Source: Misgurnus anguillicaudatus (lineage: Eukaryota; Chordata; Actinopteri; Cypriniformes; Cobitidae). Taken from it: a stretch of 64,000 nt of DNA. The stretch spans positions 31,522,501 to 31,586,500 of the forward strand of contig NC_073358.2 of the NCBI RefSeq assembly GCF_027580225.2. The letters run 5' to 3'. Positions 23,301 to 32,870 of the stretch are shown one piece after another; position 1 is the stretch's first letter; each line of letters begins with the position of its first letter. Both the position numbers and the translations under genes were made by a program. The notes under the pieces are model-generated. The model was not told where the DNA came from and ran no database searches. It saw only the letters and a list, made by a program, of their open reading frames with translations.

Positions 23301-24662
23301 AATAATGTAATGTGTAAATAAGAGGTACAGTAAATGAACTTGGGCACAAATGTTCTGCGCATGTGCACAATGTATTTTGGCATCCGATTAAGAAAATATT
23401 ACGATTCACGTGTTTACATGCATACTTTTCATCTGCTGATCAGATCACAGATCCAACTACACCACCCTTTTCAATACAATCAAAATTTGCATCCGATCAA
23501 CCTCAATCGTACTTGAGGATTTAAAAGAGGAACTATATTTTATGGCGTAATAGCACTTTTGGGAGTACTTCGACTCGGCGCAGTAACACCCTCCCTCTCC
23601 CATTATGAGAGGGAGAAGGGGAGCGGACTTTTCAGGCGAGTCGAAGTACTCCCAAAAGTGCTATTATGCCATAAAATATAGTTTCTCATTTATATCCGCT
23701 TAGAAAAGCGCTACATTTTATTTTGTACCACCAAACTTGCTCGTATAACTACTCGTCTTAAATAGGAAAAACGTTGATGTGTTTGGTCACTTCTAACTTT
23801 ATCTCTAAATGGTACCATTGAATGAATGGGGCTAAGCTAAATGCTATCGAAGTGTCGAAGCACGCTCCAGCGCTTACGTGCACGCACACAGAGATGATAG
23901 AGGGATGTATCAACAATTCTTAGTTAAGGTAATAACATAGTTTAATATTGAAAATGAGTAGACTATTCCTTTAATGTTTTTTTTCATGTCTTCAGATGCC
24001 ACTGAGTGAACTCTTTACAGAACGAAATGCTTCTGAATTTAACAGGTATACAGTTATGTAGAAGAATATGGCAGTTTCAGGCTGTTCCTGAAATTCACTG
24101 TACTTGATAGGCTATATAAATTGAACCCAATTTCATGCATGATCACTTGCGTAATATCTGAACACCTACATCCTCTTGAAATCCTCATAAATGAGTGATG
24201 GAGCTATGCACACTAATCTGTCATAAACAAGATTAAGTAAGATGCCGTAAGTTTTATCAGAAATGCACACATGTAATATTCAGTCACAACTGCAAGACGA
24301 CCCTTACCCGTAATGATGTTGTCGACCAGTGTTGTGGGCATGCAGAAGATGCCAACCAGCAGGTCACTGATGGCCAGGTTAAGAATGAAAAGATTGGTGA
24401 CTGTACGCATGTTCTTGCTCCTTAACACAATGAAACACACCACTCCATTTCCCACCATGCATACAATGAAAATGAGGAGGTAGGACACAATAAAGATAGC
24501 GGACACCAAAGGCTCATGCAGGTAAAAGTCCACGTAGGTGACGTTTGGATAACGATATGGACGGGAGGAGCTAGAGTTCACTGAGAAGTTGTGGACATTC
24601 TCCACAGCAGAGAAGGCGGCAGATGGTGCAGTGGAGTTGGGATCCGTTAGCTTCAGCGCCAT
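10377..24662 (-). CDS. npffr2: Neuropeptide FF receptor, NPFFR2-type GPCR (three coding exons)
   Basis: Class A GPCR of the plasma membrane; the family binds RFamide peptides (NPFF, NPAF) and usually couples to Gi/o. Three exons (24662-24308, 12371-12272, 11325-10377) join in phase to 467 codons, in the family's size range. The N-terminus has four N-glycosylation sequons (N9, N25, N29, N40). TM1 starts near 53, TM2 carries the conserved aspartate D100, C127 opens TM3, and the DRF form of the DRY motif sits at 151-153. TM6 has [14 protein letters not shown] and TM7 has [27 protein letters not shown] in loop 2 and the MLSDY segment favour NPFFR2 over NPFFR1. I chose ATG 24662 because an acceptor (CTCTCTCCACAG) lies just upstream, so a 5' untranslated exon is expected further out. 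Teleosts carry several paralogues, so the a/b assignment is open. Confidence 0.93.
11831..12210. repeat. Imperfect tandem array of CACGTG-rich units in npffr2 intron 2
   Basis: Units of about 18-21 bases such as GTTTCACATGAGCACGCGGTA recur, in places almost exactly (12028-12075). Others occur in reverse orientation or with CACGTG/CATGTG variants. The array is interrupted at about 12088-12120. Each unit pairs a GTTTCAC word with an E-box-like CACGTG core. It starts about 60 bp beyond the exon 2 donor. Confidence 0.8.
12272..12371 (-). CDS. npffr2: npffr2 coding exon 2 (TM3)
   Basis: A 100-base exon too small for a long open frame. On the minus strand the acceptor GGTAG ends at 12372 and the donor GTGGGT starts at 12271. 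It encodes [16 protein letters not shown], then [17 protein letters not shown]: the TM3 cysteine and the start of the DRF motif. Phase 1 on entry and phase 2 on exit match exons 1 and 3 exactly. Confidence 0.93.
12681..12940 (-). mobile_element. tRNA-derived SINE with L2-like tail
   Basis: Read on the minus strand the element opens GGGGCGGCAGTGGTTGAGTG. It carries a B-box-like GGTTCAATCC about 60 bases in and ends with the common fish tail AGCGCTATATAAATGCAGTCC. ATGATG flanks both sides (12675-12680 and 12941-12946), consistent with a short target duplication. It lies in npffr2 intron 1. It is not a tRNA gene, because the cloverleaf is not preserved. Confidence 0.7.
12947..13976. other. npffr2 intron 1 sequence, no feature recognised
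   Basis: AT-rich intronic DNA with a short CT/TATATA run at 13740-13770. Nothing coding was seen. Confidence 0.5.
13979..14745 (+). mobile_element. Tc1/mariner element, internally deleted
   Basis: The ends CAGGGAGTGCAGAATTATTA and an inverted GTTCTGCACTCCCTG are flanked by TA (13977-13978 and 14746-14747). Further inverted words (GGATTACTTTTGTTATTGTAC and GTAGCAAAAGTAATCC) extend the repeats. At 767 bases it is about half the length of a full element. Confidence 0.85.
14095..14408 (+). pseudogene. Tc1-type transposase C-terminal remnant
   Basis: Translation from ATG 14095 gives [18 protein letters not shown], then [12 protein letters not shown]. These are the second catalytic aspartate (QDNASAH) and the SPDLNP stretch. 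The frame breaks at a TGA shortly after NPIGTF, where ENLW with the catalytic glutamate would be expected. Coding resumes as [19 protein letters not shown] and stops. The N-terminal half, with the DNA-binding domain, is missing, so it cannot be active. Confidence 0.75.
14748..15640. other. Intronic DNA, unresolved repeats
   Basis: Several short chance frames overlap on both strands at 14979-15652. I could not define element ends, although parts read like GC-richer MITE sequence. Confidence 0.35.
15660..15885. mobile_element. GCG-rich MITE fragment
   Basis: CpG-dense sequence with words such as CGCGCGAGCTAGATGC, CGCCGCGAGACCTCCAGA and CACATTGACTTAACATTGAA. Similar words recur in inverted order at 46910-46995, so this is dispersed repeat rather than a host CpG island. 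The ends were not resolved. Confidence 0.5.
16080..16380. mobile_element. Fragment related to the 2989-4753 element
   Basis: Shares GTACAGCACGTCATAATTGTG, GGATGAATTTAGAAGCCACC and CCCTATTTAAAGACTGTTAC with the arms of the TTAA-flanked element. It continues into a block that parallels 3240-3320. The terminal repeats are not clearly present. Confidence 0.55.
16990..17140 (+). pseudogene. Decayed reverse-transcriptase fragment (Ty3/Gypsy-like)
   Basis: The frame from about 16996 reads [18 protein letters not shown], then [18 protein letters not shown] and DFN. This resembles the segment after the catalytic motif of Ty3/Gypsy-type reverse transcriptases (YGST.., then LQRL..KCEF). The catalytic aspartate pair, integrase and terminal repeats were not seen. 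This is a short relic and the family call is tentative. Confidence 0.4.
17634..18273. mobile_element. MITE with CCCCTTCCCC-type inverted ends
   Basis: The left end AGGGTGCGTCTTATTTCTCT, continuing GTCTTACCCCTTGCCCC, matches the reverse complement of the right end (GGGGAAGGGGTAAGACAGAA, then ATGAGATTGGCCCT). No coding frame. The target duplication is ambiguous (TA or CTA). Confidence 0.65.
18274..19650. other. npffr2 intron 1, low-complexity AT-rich DNA
   Basis: Holds runs of ATGTATATGCAAGT-like words (19200-19400) and no exon. The frame at 18961-19155 has no recognisable domain. Confidence 0.45.
19660..21059 (+). pseudogene. BED-finger hAT transposase pseudogene
   Basis: The 5' part (about 19675-19800) translates with stops as [14 protein letters not shown], resembling the start of a BED zinc finger. 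Downstream frames include [20 protein letters not shown] with DPRFRT (from 20573). The 3' part ends [20 protein letters not shown], then [14 protein letters not shown], the hAT C-terminal dimerisation motif. The frame is broken several times and internal parts are missing or scrambled. It lies in npffr2 intron 1. A ZBED-like host gene is unlikely because the stops are spread throughout. Confidence 0.75.
21780..21820 (+). pseudogene. THAP-domain start, left-arm copy
   Basis: From ATG 21780 the frame reads [13 protein letters not shown] and then a TAG stop. This is the N-terminal C-x(2-4)-C half of a C2CH THAP zinc finger. It is the mirror copy of the minus-strand copy at 22346. Confidence 0.65.
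22035..22078 (-). pseudogene. THAP-domain start, central copy
   Basis: On the minus strand from 22078 the frame reads [18 protein letters not shown]. The start codon has become ATA. It is a third, more diverged copy in the loop of the inverted repeat. Confidence 0.6.
22209..22346 (-). pseudogene. THAP zinc-finger fragment, right-arm copy
   Basis: The most complete copy starts at ATG 22346 (minus): [18 protein letters not shown], then ISFYKL and [12 protein letters not shown], then TAG. The cysteine pair, the SFY stretch and the R-x-KW segment are THAP signatures. The C-terminal Cys-x2-His half and the AVPTIF-like end are absent, so this is a first-exon-sized fragment. THAP domains bind DNA in host THAP proteins and in P-element-type transposases. 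Which of these was the donor cannot be told here. Confidence 0.7.
23521..23974. mobile_element. TTAA-bounded copy with internal near-perfect hairpin
   Basis: The right part (about 23700-23974) parallels the right arm of 2989-4753: TTTGGTCACTTCTAACTTTA, AGGGATGTATCA, TTTAATATTGAAAATGAGTA, ending CCTTTAA. The left part contains arms 23527-23578 and 23637-23687, inverted copies with about two mismatches over 50 bases. TTAA occurs at 23521-23524 and 23971-23974. Confidence 0.55.
24308..24662 (-). CDS. npffr2: npffr2 coding exon 1 (N-terminus, TM1-TM2)
   Basis: Starts at ATG 24662 ([11 protein letters not shown]) and ends in the middle of the glycine codon of DNIITG at 24308, with donor GTAAGG from 24307. 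It encodes the extracellular N-terminus, TM1 with the GN motif, and TM2 ending [12 protein letters not shown]. An alternative upstream ATG at 24716 would read through a strong acceptor (CTCTCTCCACAG, AG at 24671-24670), so I prefer 24662. Confidence 0.92.
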
Positions 24663-25458
24663 TTTATTCCTGTGGAGAGAGAGAATGAGCTTTAGAGGAG
24701 ATACATTTAAAGACAAAAGTAGTGATTAGTCTTTGAAATCTCAAGTAACAATTCAGTATGCGATTCTGGTACGATACTGACAAAACAACGTACATTATGT
24801 TTTACATTATTGTAAATAAAATTTGTTTTCTAGTTTTTTAGTCAAGTTGGCAGTTCCTAAAATGCTAGAAACCCACTGTATTGTTAGCCATACAGCAGGC
24901 AATAGGCTTGAAAATGTACATATAAATTGTCATGCATCAATCATTTATGGTCTGTTGTGAAAGAACATCATCTGCGCTGATAGTCATCTTCACTTCTAAA
25001 TTACTTTTGTCTTATCTGAGAATTTAAGTAATCCATGTTGCCCTAAATTGTAAAGGACGTAACCACCCCTATCCTCATATACAGTTGTGTTCAAAATTAT
25101 TCAACCCCCAATGCTGTTAAGGGTTTTAGGGAATTTAGTGTACATTTGTAATTGTATTCAGAATGAAATCCTACAATGACTTCTTAAAGAACCATATGCA
25201 ACTAAAATGACATCAATTGGTTTTGTAATATAGTAGTAAATGTTTCTTTTGTGAATTCTTCATTGACACAATTATTCAACCCCTTAAAGAACTACCACTC
25301 TGAAGAACAGAGGTTCATTGAACTGTTTTCAATCAGGTATTGAAAACACCTATGGATGTCAGGGAACAGCAATAAAGCCTAATAAGCACCAATTAGGCAG
25401 CTTTAAAATGACTGTGATACTCAACTCCTTCTAAACATTTACTGGTGTGGTTACAAAC

Positions 25459-28066
25459 ATGGTGAAGTCAAAAGAATGGTCCAGGAAGACAAGAGAAGAG
25501 GTGATTAATCTTCACAGGAAGGGCAATGGCTATAAGAAGATTGCAAAGATGTTAAACATACCAAGAGCCACCATAGGAAGCATCATTCGCAAATTCAAGG
25601 CAAAGGGCACTGTTGAAACGCTTCCTGGTCGTGGCAGAAAAAAGATGCTAACTGCGACTGCTGTTCGCTATCTGAAGCGTAGAGTGGAAAAAAGTCCCCG
25701 TGTGACTGCTGAGGAACTGAGAAAAGATTTGTCAGATGTGGGTACTGAAGTTTCTGCTCAGACAATACGGCGCACCCTGCGTACTGAAGGCCTCCATGCC
25801 AGAACTCCCAGGCGCACCCCCTTGCTGTCTCCAAAGAATAAGAAGAGTCGACTGCAGTATGCCAAAAGTCATGTGGACAAACCACAGAAGTTTTGGGATA
25901 GTGTTCTGTGGAAAATTAGAACTGTTTGGGCCCATGGATCAACGCTATGTTTGGAGGAGGAAAAACAAGGCCTATGAAGAAAATAACACCTTGCCTACTG
26001 TGAAGCATGGTGGGGGGGTCAATCATGCTTTGGGGCTGTTTTGCTTCTGCAGGTACAGGGAAACTTCAGCGTGTGCAAGGTACCATGAATTCTCTTCAGT
26101 ACCAGGAGATATTGGATGACAATTGGTTGCAGTCCGTCACAAACCTGAGGCTTGGGAGACGTTGGACCTTTCAACAGGACAATGATCCCAAGCATACCTC
26201 CAAATCCACTAGAGCACAGGCGCGGAGCTATGGGCGGGCCTGGGCGGATTGACAGCTGGCCCGCCCAATCAGAAATGTAAAAAATACTACTCTGTATAGT
26301 TAGACATGTATACTACTTTATGTGGTGTAATTTATCTATTGCATGTTATGTTAAAAACAGTAAAATTATAAGTAAGCCTGATAACTATTTAAAAACTATT
26401 AAAGCAGTTGAATGTTGCGTTATAATGAAATATTCCCGAGCAGCTTTCAGCCATGATCACTTTGAGAACTTTTTTTGCAAGCAAGTAGAAAAAGTATTTT
26501 GAATAACAACACGTTATAAATATGTGCTGCGCGCTTTCCTCTCAATAACATAAACACACAACAAATATGACAGCGGGGTAAAAAATAGAAAGAAAACATC
26601 TGATCATAGTGATGTTGTTTGATATAGCGATATAGCAGCACTATAAGTCACGCCACGTTTATTGCTACACTTTATACAATATAGCCTATTGCTTTTAAGC
26701 AACAAATAGCCTATCATAACAACCTATAAGCCTACTGTGTAATTGAGACATTCATTTAAGAAATGCATTAAAGCAGAAAGACGTAGGCTGCGGAAATATA
26801 GTGGGTTCACTTCAATCCACACCACAGACGTTCTTGGTTTGCTTCTTATTTATTAAATCGAGGCAATTGTTTGATCAAACATTGATTAATATTAAGATAC
26901 AATTTATACAAAACGAAATTCACTTTAAAGAAAGTCTTTCTACAAAACAAACCTCGCAAAATCGCTTGCCCGACGTCCATTACGGGCTATGGCGAATTCC
27001 TGTCGGGCTAAAAAAAATGCTGCGCCTTGGCCGTCGGGCGGAGGAAAAAATATTGTAATGTGTTTGCATTCTCTCAGATTTAGTTAGGTAATTATGTTGT
27101 ATGTAATTCGGCGTCATCTTGTTAGCCATTACTATCCTCACTAACAAGTGAAACTGTCAATGAAGTGAAAGCATTAAATCCATTATTCCTTTCGTTCACG
27201 TCTGATATGCGCGCTCCTCGGCTCCGCTCTTCACGAGTAGGCTTGCTCTTGTGCTCATCAAAAAGTATATTAAATGTTTATTTATTTGTCATTTCGTTTA
27301 ACCCCAGAGTTTAACATTATTCTAGCAATTCCCTTTTTCTTTCTTTATTTAGTAAGTTAACTTAAATATGTGAGAACGAAAATATATTTTTAGTGATTTG
27401 CATGAAGAGAATATGATGTTAGAAGCTTCATTTTAAGCATTTAGTAGCCGTATTTATTTAAACACTTTAATAGGTTATTTAAAAAAGTATAAGGTTTTTT
27501 TGGGTTCATTTATATTTCCTGTCACTGTGTGCAGGTTCTTTTTTGTATATGAGGGCCCAATATTTTTTTTACCAAAAAGGCTTAATAAATGTCACGTTGC
27601 ATTACAATTTAAAGTATCAATAATGTCAAAAATGTGACGTGCAGTTCGGGTGTGTGTGTATGCTGTTTAAATTAGTGTTCTGAAGTTTTGACGAATTTTA
27701 TAGACTTGTTATAGTTTCTTATTCAAAAGTGACACCCATAGATTCAGGCCCACCCGGACTTAATCCATGCCCACCCATATGTCACGTTCTGCATCCGCCA
27801 CTGCTAGAGCATGGTTGCAGAAAAAAGGCTGGAACATTTTGAAGTGGCCATCGCAGTCACCAGACTTAAATCCGATTGAGAACCTCTGGTGGGACTTAAA
27901 GAAAGCAGTTGCAGTGCGCAAGCCTAAGAATGTGACTGAACTGGAGGCTTTTGCCCATGATGAATGGGCGAAGATACCCGTAGATCGCTGCAAGACACTT
28001 GTGTCAAGCTATGCTTCACGTTTAAAAGCTGTTTTAACTGTAAAAGGATGTTGTACTAAGTATTAA
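25459..28066 (+). pseudogene. Tc1-type DD34E transposase, broken
   Basis: The N-terminal frame (ATG 25459, or 25447) gives MVKSKEWSRKTREEVINLHR, a paired-type helix-turn-helix region with GRGRKK and IRRTLRTEGLHARTPRRTP. The first catalytic block is degraded: VLWKIRTVW appears where a W-S-D-E stretch belongs. A frameshift follows near 25930. Coding resumes with GGGSIMLWGCFA-like sequence and WTFQQDNDPKHTSK (second aspartate) up to the hAT insertion at 26217. After 27811 it continues WLQKKGWNILKWPSQSPDLN, then PIENLWWDLK with the catalytic glutamate, and stops at CCTKY (28066). It is inactive for at least three reasons: lost first aspartate block, frameshift and insertion. Confidence 0.88.
26217..27803. 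mobile_element. Non-autonomous hAT inside the Tc1 transposase
   Basis: The ends CAGGCGCGGAGC and GCATCCGCCACTG are imperfect inverted repeats. The duplication CTAGAGCA is perfect at 26209-26216 and 27804-27811, and removing the insert restores the Tc1 reading frame across the junction. Inside, GGGCGGGCCTGGGCGGA near the left mirrors GGTGGGCATGG-type sequence near the right. No transposase was found; the frame at 26801-27058 has no domain. Confidence 0.9.
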
Positions 28067-28286
28067 GATTGAATGTCACTTGGGGGTTGAATAAAACTGA
28101 AAATGATGTGGGCACAGAAAAGACATTTGTGGTTATTTCATTATAAATGTTATGTTATATTTGTCTGACCTACACATGCCTCTTTGATGTAATTGTAAGC
28201 AGGATGACTGAATGATCAAAATCAATGTCAAACCGGCCAAAACAATCAATTTCAGTTGGGGTTGAATAATTTTGAACACAACTGTA

Positions 28287-29780
28287 TTAGCTGATAAAGG
28301 GAGAAAATAACCACCAATTTATGCATAATGGATCTGGCACTAAAAATTGTCCCCCCATTTCAAGTTTTCTTATTAAAATTATTGCCTTTAGATTAGTCGA
28401 ACAGCAGATGTGAAAAAAGTAAAAGTTAAATAATAAAAAGCCTGATGAGCATCACTAAACCACTGTAATTTTGTCATTACTTTTACTTGATTCAAGCAAA
28501 GCAATACACTCAGATTGATAAATTACTGAAAATGAAAAAAGTTATAAGTGCTGCACAATTCTTTCATCCTATTCAGCTACTATTAAGAATTAGATTCAAT
28601 ATAAATTGGTCACATTTGCCATCATTGGAAGAGACCTTGGAATCTTAATTCATTTTTTCTTCTCATTCATTGTTCACACATTATTGCATTGGTGACATAA
28701 CAGCAAATGTGTGTGCTATTTAAAATTTGTAAGCATATGTCTGGTTGCATATCTGGTAAACAATAAAGCACTGGTTGATTTGCCTAGCTAAACCCTTTTG
28801 CAGGGATATAATTTTTTCAGTAGGCCTTAAACCCCCTTTATGCAACCGTCTGTTCTTGCTTTCAAATGAGGGAAATGAATCATAAGAAAGTTAGAAAAAA
28901 TATAATAGCACAGAATGTAGCTGAAACATTGTGACACTTTTAAGATTAATGCAAATTAGTGGCAACGGTCTTAGTCATGATAAGCTTAGGCAGGCATGCT
29001 CTGTGTGCCAGTTTTACATTATCACATTATCATATATAATACCTTTGCATTCATTTTCCTTTCACATGATTCATGTCTTTCAGTTACTGTAGAAAATTCA
29101 GTTGTGTTTGATAAAAATGGAGTAAAGAATAAAGAAAATGACTTGCATAATCATACTCTCTGAAATACCTTCTGAAAAGAAATAGCTAGCTGTGTTATGT
29201 GAAATACTTAAACCTAATGAAGTCAACATTACAATGTGGTATTCTTACAAATGCAAAACTCATGAAAACCCATGCATACAAAATCTTTCCAACCACCATT
29301 TATACATGCTATAATCTGCTTTCACTAAAGCCATGCACCTGAAGACAAAAAACAAAAACATGAAATTTCCTAAATGCTGGAAATACAATGAAAGTGGATC
29401 AGAGTCTCTATATGATTACATCACTGAAGTTAATCTGCTCCTATATTTTATGATTACCTTAAGTTAAGTAACCTTTTTAAGAATCAAATGTGACATAAAA
29501 AAGTAGCCTATACAATACAATACTGTACAAAGCCTTACAAGGTGTCTTTATTCGTGTTCCCTGGTTTCAATGACCTTTTATGCTGCTAATGCAATGCTGC
29601 CACTGAGCTATACATGAGGACCTTCTTATTGCCTCTCTAAGGATTTCATTTTTATTCTGATGTGGACAGCATTCCGGTACACTTCTGCTTTATTTCTCTC
29701 TATATAAAACTCCATGTTTATCAGGTTTTTACTGTATTCACAAACCCTTAAAGAGGTACTAAACCCAATAGCACTGTATT
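28287..29780. other. Intergenic AT-rich DNA
   Basis: No gene, RNA or bounded repeat was recognised. Confidence 0.5.
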
Positions 29781-30576
29781 TTAAAGGGCTCATAGCGTGA
29801 AAATCTGACTTTTTCCATGTTTAAAGGAACAGTATGTAGGATTGTGGCCAAAACTGGTACTGCAATCACAAAACTTGTGGCTAAAACTGGTACTGCAATC
29901 ACACAACTGGTGGCCAATACACAACATGACAACATAAACATCAGTTGAGGGCTGCAACTCCACTTTTTAAATGACAATATACTGGCCGGACCACTGTTGT
30001 CAGTGATACAAGTATTTGAAATGAAAATGATTTCTTAATGTCTAGTGATATATCAGGGCCATTTTATGATTACTTGATATACATTTCTTACATACTGTTC
30101 CTTTAAGTGCTATAATTGGGTCCCCAGTGCTTCTATCAACCTAGAAAATGTAAAAAAAAAACAGTAATATTGTTTGGGTAAGCCATTCTTTGAAAGCATG
30201 TGAAAAATTAGGTTGTTCAGATTTCAGATTTTGTGAGCTATGTAGCAAGGCCAATTGCAATAATACCGCCCCTAAATCTGCACTATCCAACCCCGGCCCT
30301 GCCATTTAGTGCAGAGAGAAAGCGAGAGAGAGAGAGAGAGAGAGAAATTTACAGCACAATTGCGTTTCAATTTCAACAAAACACCATTATTGCGACCAGT
30401 GTTTCCATTTTATCAGCTCATTTGCATTTTAAAGGACACGCCCAAAAACGACACACTTTTGCTGTTATAATTAATTATCTGTGGAGTATTTTGAACTAAA
30501 ACTTCACATATGCACTCTGAGACACCAAATACTTATTTTACGTCTTTAAAAAAATCCTGTAATATGACCCCTTTAA
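29781..30576. mobile_element. TTAA-flanked MITE (outer of a nested pair)
   Basis: Begins TTAAAGGGCTCATAGCGTGA and ends AATATGACCCCTTTAA. Its sequence is continuous with the inverted relative at 44099-44526 except for the insert at 29821-30106. A (GA)n run lies at about 30319-30346. Confidence 0.75.
29821..30106. mobile_element. TTAA-flanked MITE nested in another TTAA MITE
   Basis: Ends TTAAAGGAACAGTATGTAGG and CATACTGTTCCTTTAA, with TTAA at both ends. Contains an internal near-duplicate of GTGGCCAAAACTGGTACTGCAA. The empty site is visible in the related copy at 44490-44505 (reading TTAAACATG). Confidence 0.8.
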
Positions 30577-32475
30577 GGGCATTCTGTCTTGACGCAGCAC
30601 ATTGAGATGTAATAAAATTGAGATGTGCTGCCCCCTACTGGCTATAATGCCCATTTAGCCTGAATGTCACAACATTTTGCATTTTGCTACAGTAGCCTAA
30701 GTAAACGCGATTGTTAGAGAAAATGACTGCATATGAAGAGAAGATAATAAAACGAAAACCCATGCCATGTGTATCCCTCCAATTGAGCAGTTTTACTACA
30801 TAAAAAAACACTGAGTAGACTTATTGTGAGCTTAAATACAGAAACTAACTCTAAAAACATTTACTATAGCAACAATAATATACAGAGCGATATTTTATTA
30901 TTGCCAATTTGTTTATTCAACTATGAAGAACATCGAATGGTAAACAAAGCTGTAGCATAAAAACTTATATTTTCAATCATATAAAGGTAACGTTATACCA
31001 ATTCAACAGATCTCAATTGTCTTGTGAAGAAAAATCTTGGAATACATCCCTAAAATGTAAATCCTGTTCGTCTTTAGCATGTGGATTTTAAAAATCACAC
31101 GTTCCCCTACTGATGAATCTATAGAAATAATGGAAATGCCTCACCTGTTACGCGATAAACTTTTCCACACGTGATTAAAAGGACACTCAAAATTTTCTTG
31201 AAGATAATAGTTAGAAAAGTTAAAAATGATAAAAAATCCTAAACCAGATGTAGACACAGTTTCTTATATGAGAAAACTTGGTGCCGTTTTCCTCCGCGCT
31301 CGTGTCAGGAAACTGCTGTTAGTGCACGAGATGCGCGTCAACTGTGCAAAACCTAGGGAAAGATTCCCGCCCAGCTGTTCTCCACACGAGCTGCAAATCA
31401 CCTGAATGAAAAAAGGGAACCATTAAAGCCTTTGCACCTTGGCATTTACAAATAAAACTATTATAATGTATAGCCTATGCGACTTTGTAATGTCCTTAAA
31501 CAGCTTATAAAATGAAGGCTACTAAGATATAAAACGAAATAAACTAAATAATACAATGTACAGAGAGTGTGCAAATATAAAGGGTGTTTAACCAGTTTTC
31601 ACCTCTAAAGCTTTGTTTAAAAACATGTACCAACTGCAACCAATTATCTCAATAAATATAGTGGTTTGGTTTTTGTGCACCATCTCAAAATATCTATCAA
31701 TTAATCAATAAGTAAAAATAGGATAAAATAAAACATGTACATTTTCATGCAAAATAATTTAAGGTTCGTATGTTTGAAGAGTTGACAATGTGGTATAAAG
31801 TAACAAATATTTATCCCATTCATTGTGCATTTTCTTTGAGGGCAACTTCAGATGTCCCATCACATTTAAATGAATGGTTAAAACGTTTGTACTACATTTT
31901 GAAATATGACAATGCGACCCTGGTACTCTGATTATGGATGGAAAATGAATCCCGGTGTAATCCCCTGCATCCAATTACAGTACATTTGTCTGACTACATA
32001 AGCAGAAAGTATTTAGCCTTTTTGTCTGGCTGTGAACAGAAACATGGGGTATGTCACTCAAATGGAGACAGCAGTTTAAATTAAAAGGGTTTCATTCGAA
32101 ATTGCAAGTCACTACAAATTGAGGACATTGAAGTCCAGACTACACAGTTGAAAACAAACTCATAAGATGGCAAAACATAAAAAGAAAAATCACTTTAAAG
32201 ATGAAAGGGTTCAAATGAAAGGTATGTTATACAAAATCAGCCACAATGGGTATCTTTGTTACAGTAATGCTTATCATATACAATATAGCTTTATGTGGGC
32301 TAAGCAGGTGGACGCTGTTATCCTCTGTGAGGGATGAATACACTGTGTTTCAAGTACTGCACTGAGCTTTCAAATAGAAATGTTGCTTACACGTACTGTC
32401 AGACCATCAAGTACATCCTTTGTTATTCTCATGTTACTTTTATATTGTGTTGACACGCAGGAGCTGTACCTAATA
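30577..32475. other. Intergenic DNA with a possible upstream npffr2 exon region
   Basis: Mostly AT-rich. A locally GC-richer patch at about 31280-31400 (TTCCTCCGCGCTCGTGTC, ATGCGCGTCAACTGTGC) is the only candidate I see for an npffr2 5' untranslated exon or promoter on the minus strand. That is speculation. Confidence 0.25.
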
Positions 32476-32870
32476 CCACACATCTTTTTCGTGGCACTTT
32501 ATGTATTGCTTTCTCAAATTTTTACCATTGTGTCTTGAAGTTGGGGTTAGAATAACTTTGTCACGTTTCAGACATCCAAACCCCAATTCTAACCCCAACT
32601 GCAAGCTACCATGATTTAAAAAATATATTTTAAAAAAATCAGGAGAAACCTGTAACCTGAATGTAATCAATAAAGAGTCTTGTGTCCATGGGGTTATGGG
32701 CAGTGTGACAATGGCATGGGATATCCATAAGGGCACTAAACCTGACAAATTAACACCTTAACCCAAATCTCAAATTTAACCCAAACCACAAGCGAAGCGA
32801 CAATGTTTTAAAAAATAGAAATAAAATTGAGAGACCAATACATGGAGTGACACAGAAAGATGCTTGGTAT
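32476..32870. mobile_element. Degenerate foldback element related to 38236-38869
   Basis: Inverted words TCGTGGCACTTTATGTATTG and TGGAGTGACACAGAAAGATG, and an AGTTGGGGTTAGAAT / ATTCTAACCCCAACT pair, parallel the better copy at 38236. The arms are heavily diverged. Confidence 0.5.

Larger units (their letters stand above)
25082..28284 (+). mobile_element. Tc1-type transposon split by a hAT insertion
   Basis: The terminal repeats CAGTTGTGTTCAAAATTATT and an inverted AATAATTTTGAACACAACTG are flanked by TA (25080-25081 and 28285-28286). Subtracting the inserted element and its 8-bp duplication leaves about 1.6 kb, the normal size of a fish Tc1 element. It lies about 420 bp upstream of npffr2 exon 1, probably in its 5' intron or promoter region. 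Confidence 0.92.

Noticed and set aside
24663..24716. Upstream start for npffr2 (MSLNVSPLK...)
   Set aside because: It would translate through a polypyrimidine tract and CAG acceptor, which more likely bounds a 5' untranslated exon.
26801..27058. Coding frame inside the hAT insert
   Set aside because: No hAT transposase motif; the element is bounded and appears non-autonomous.
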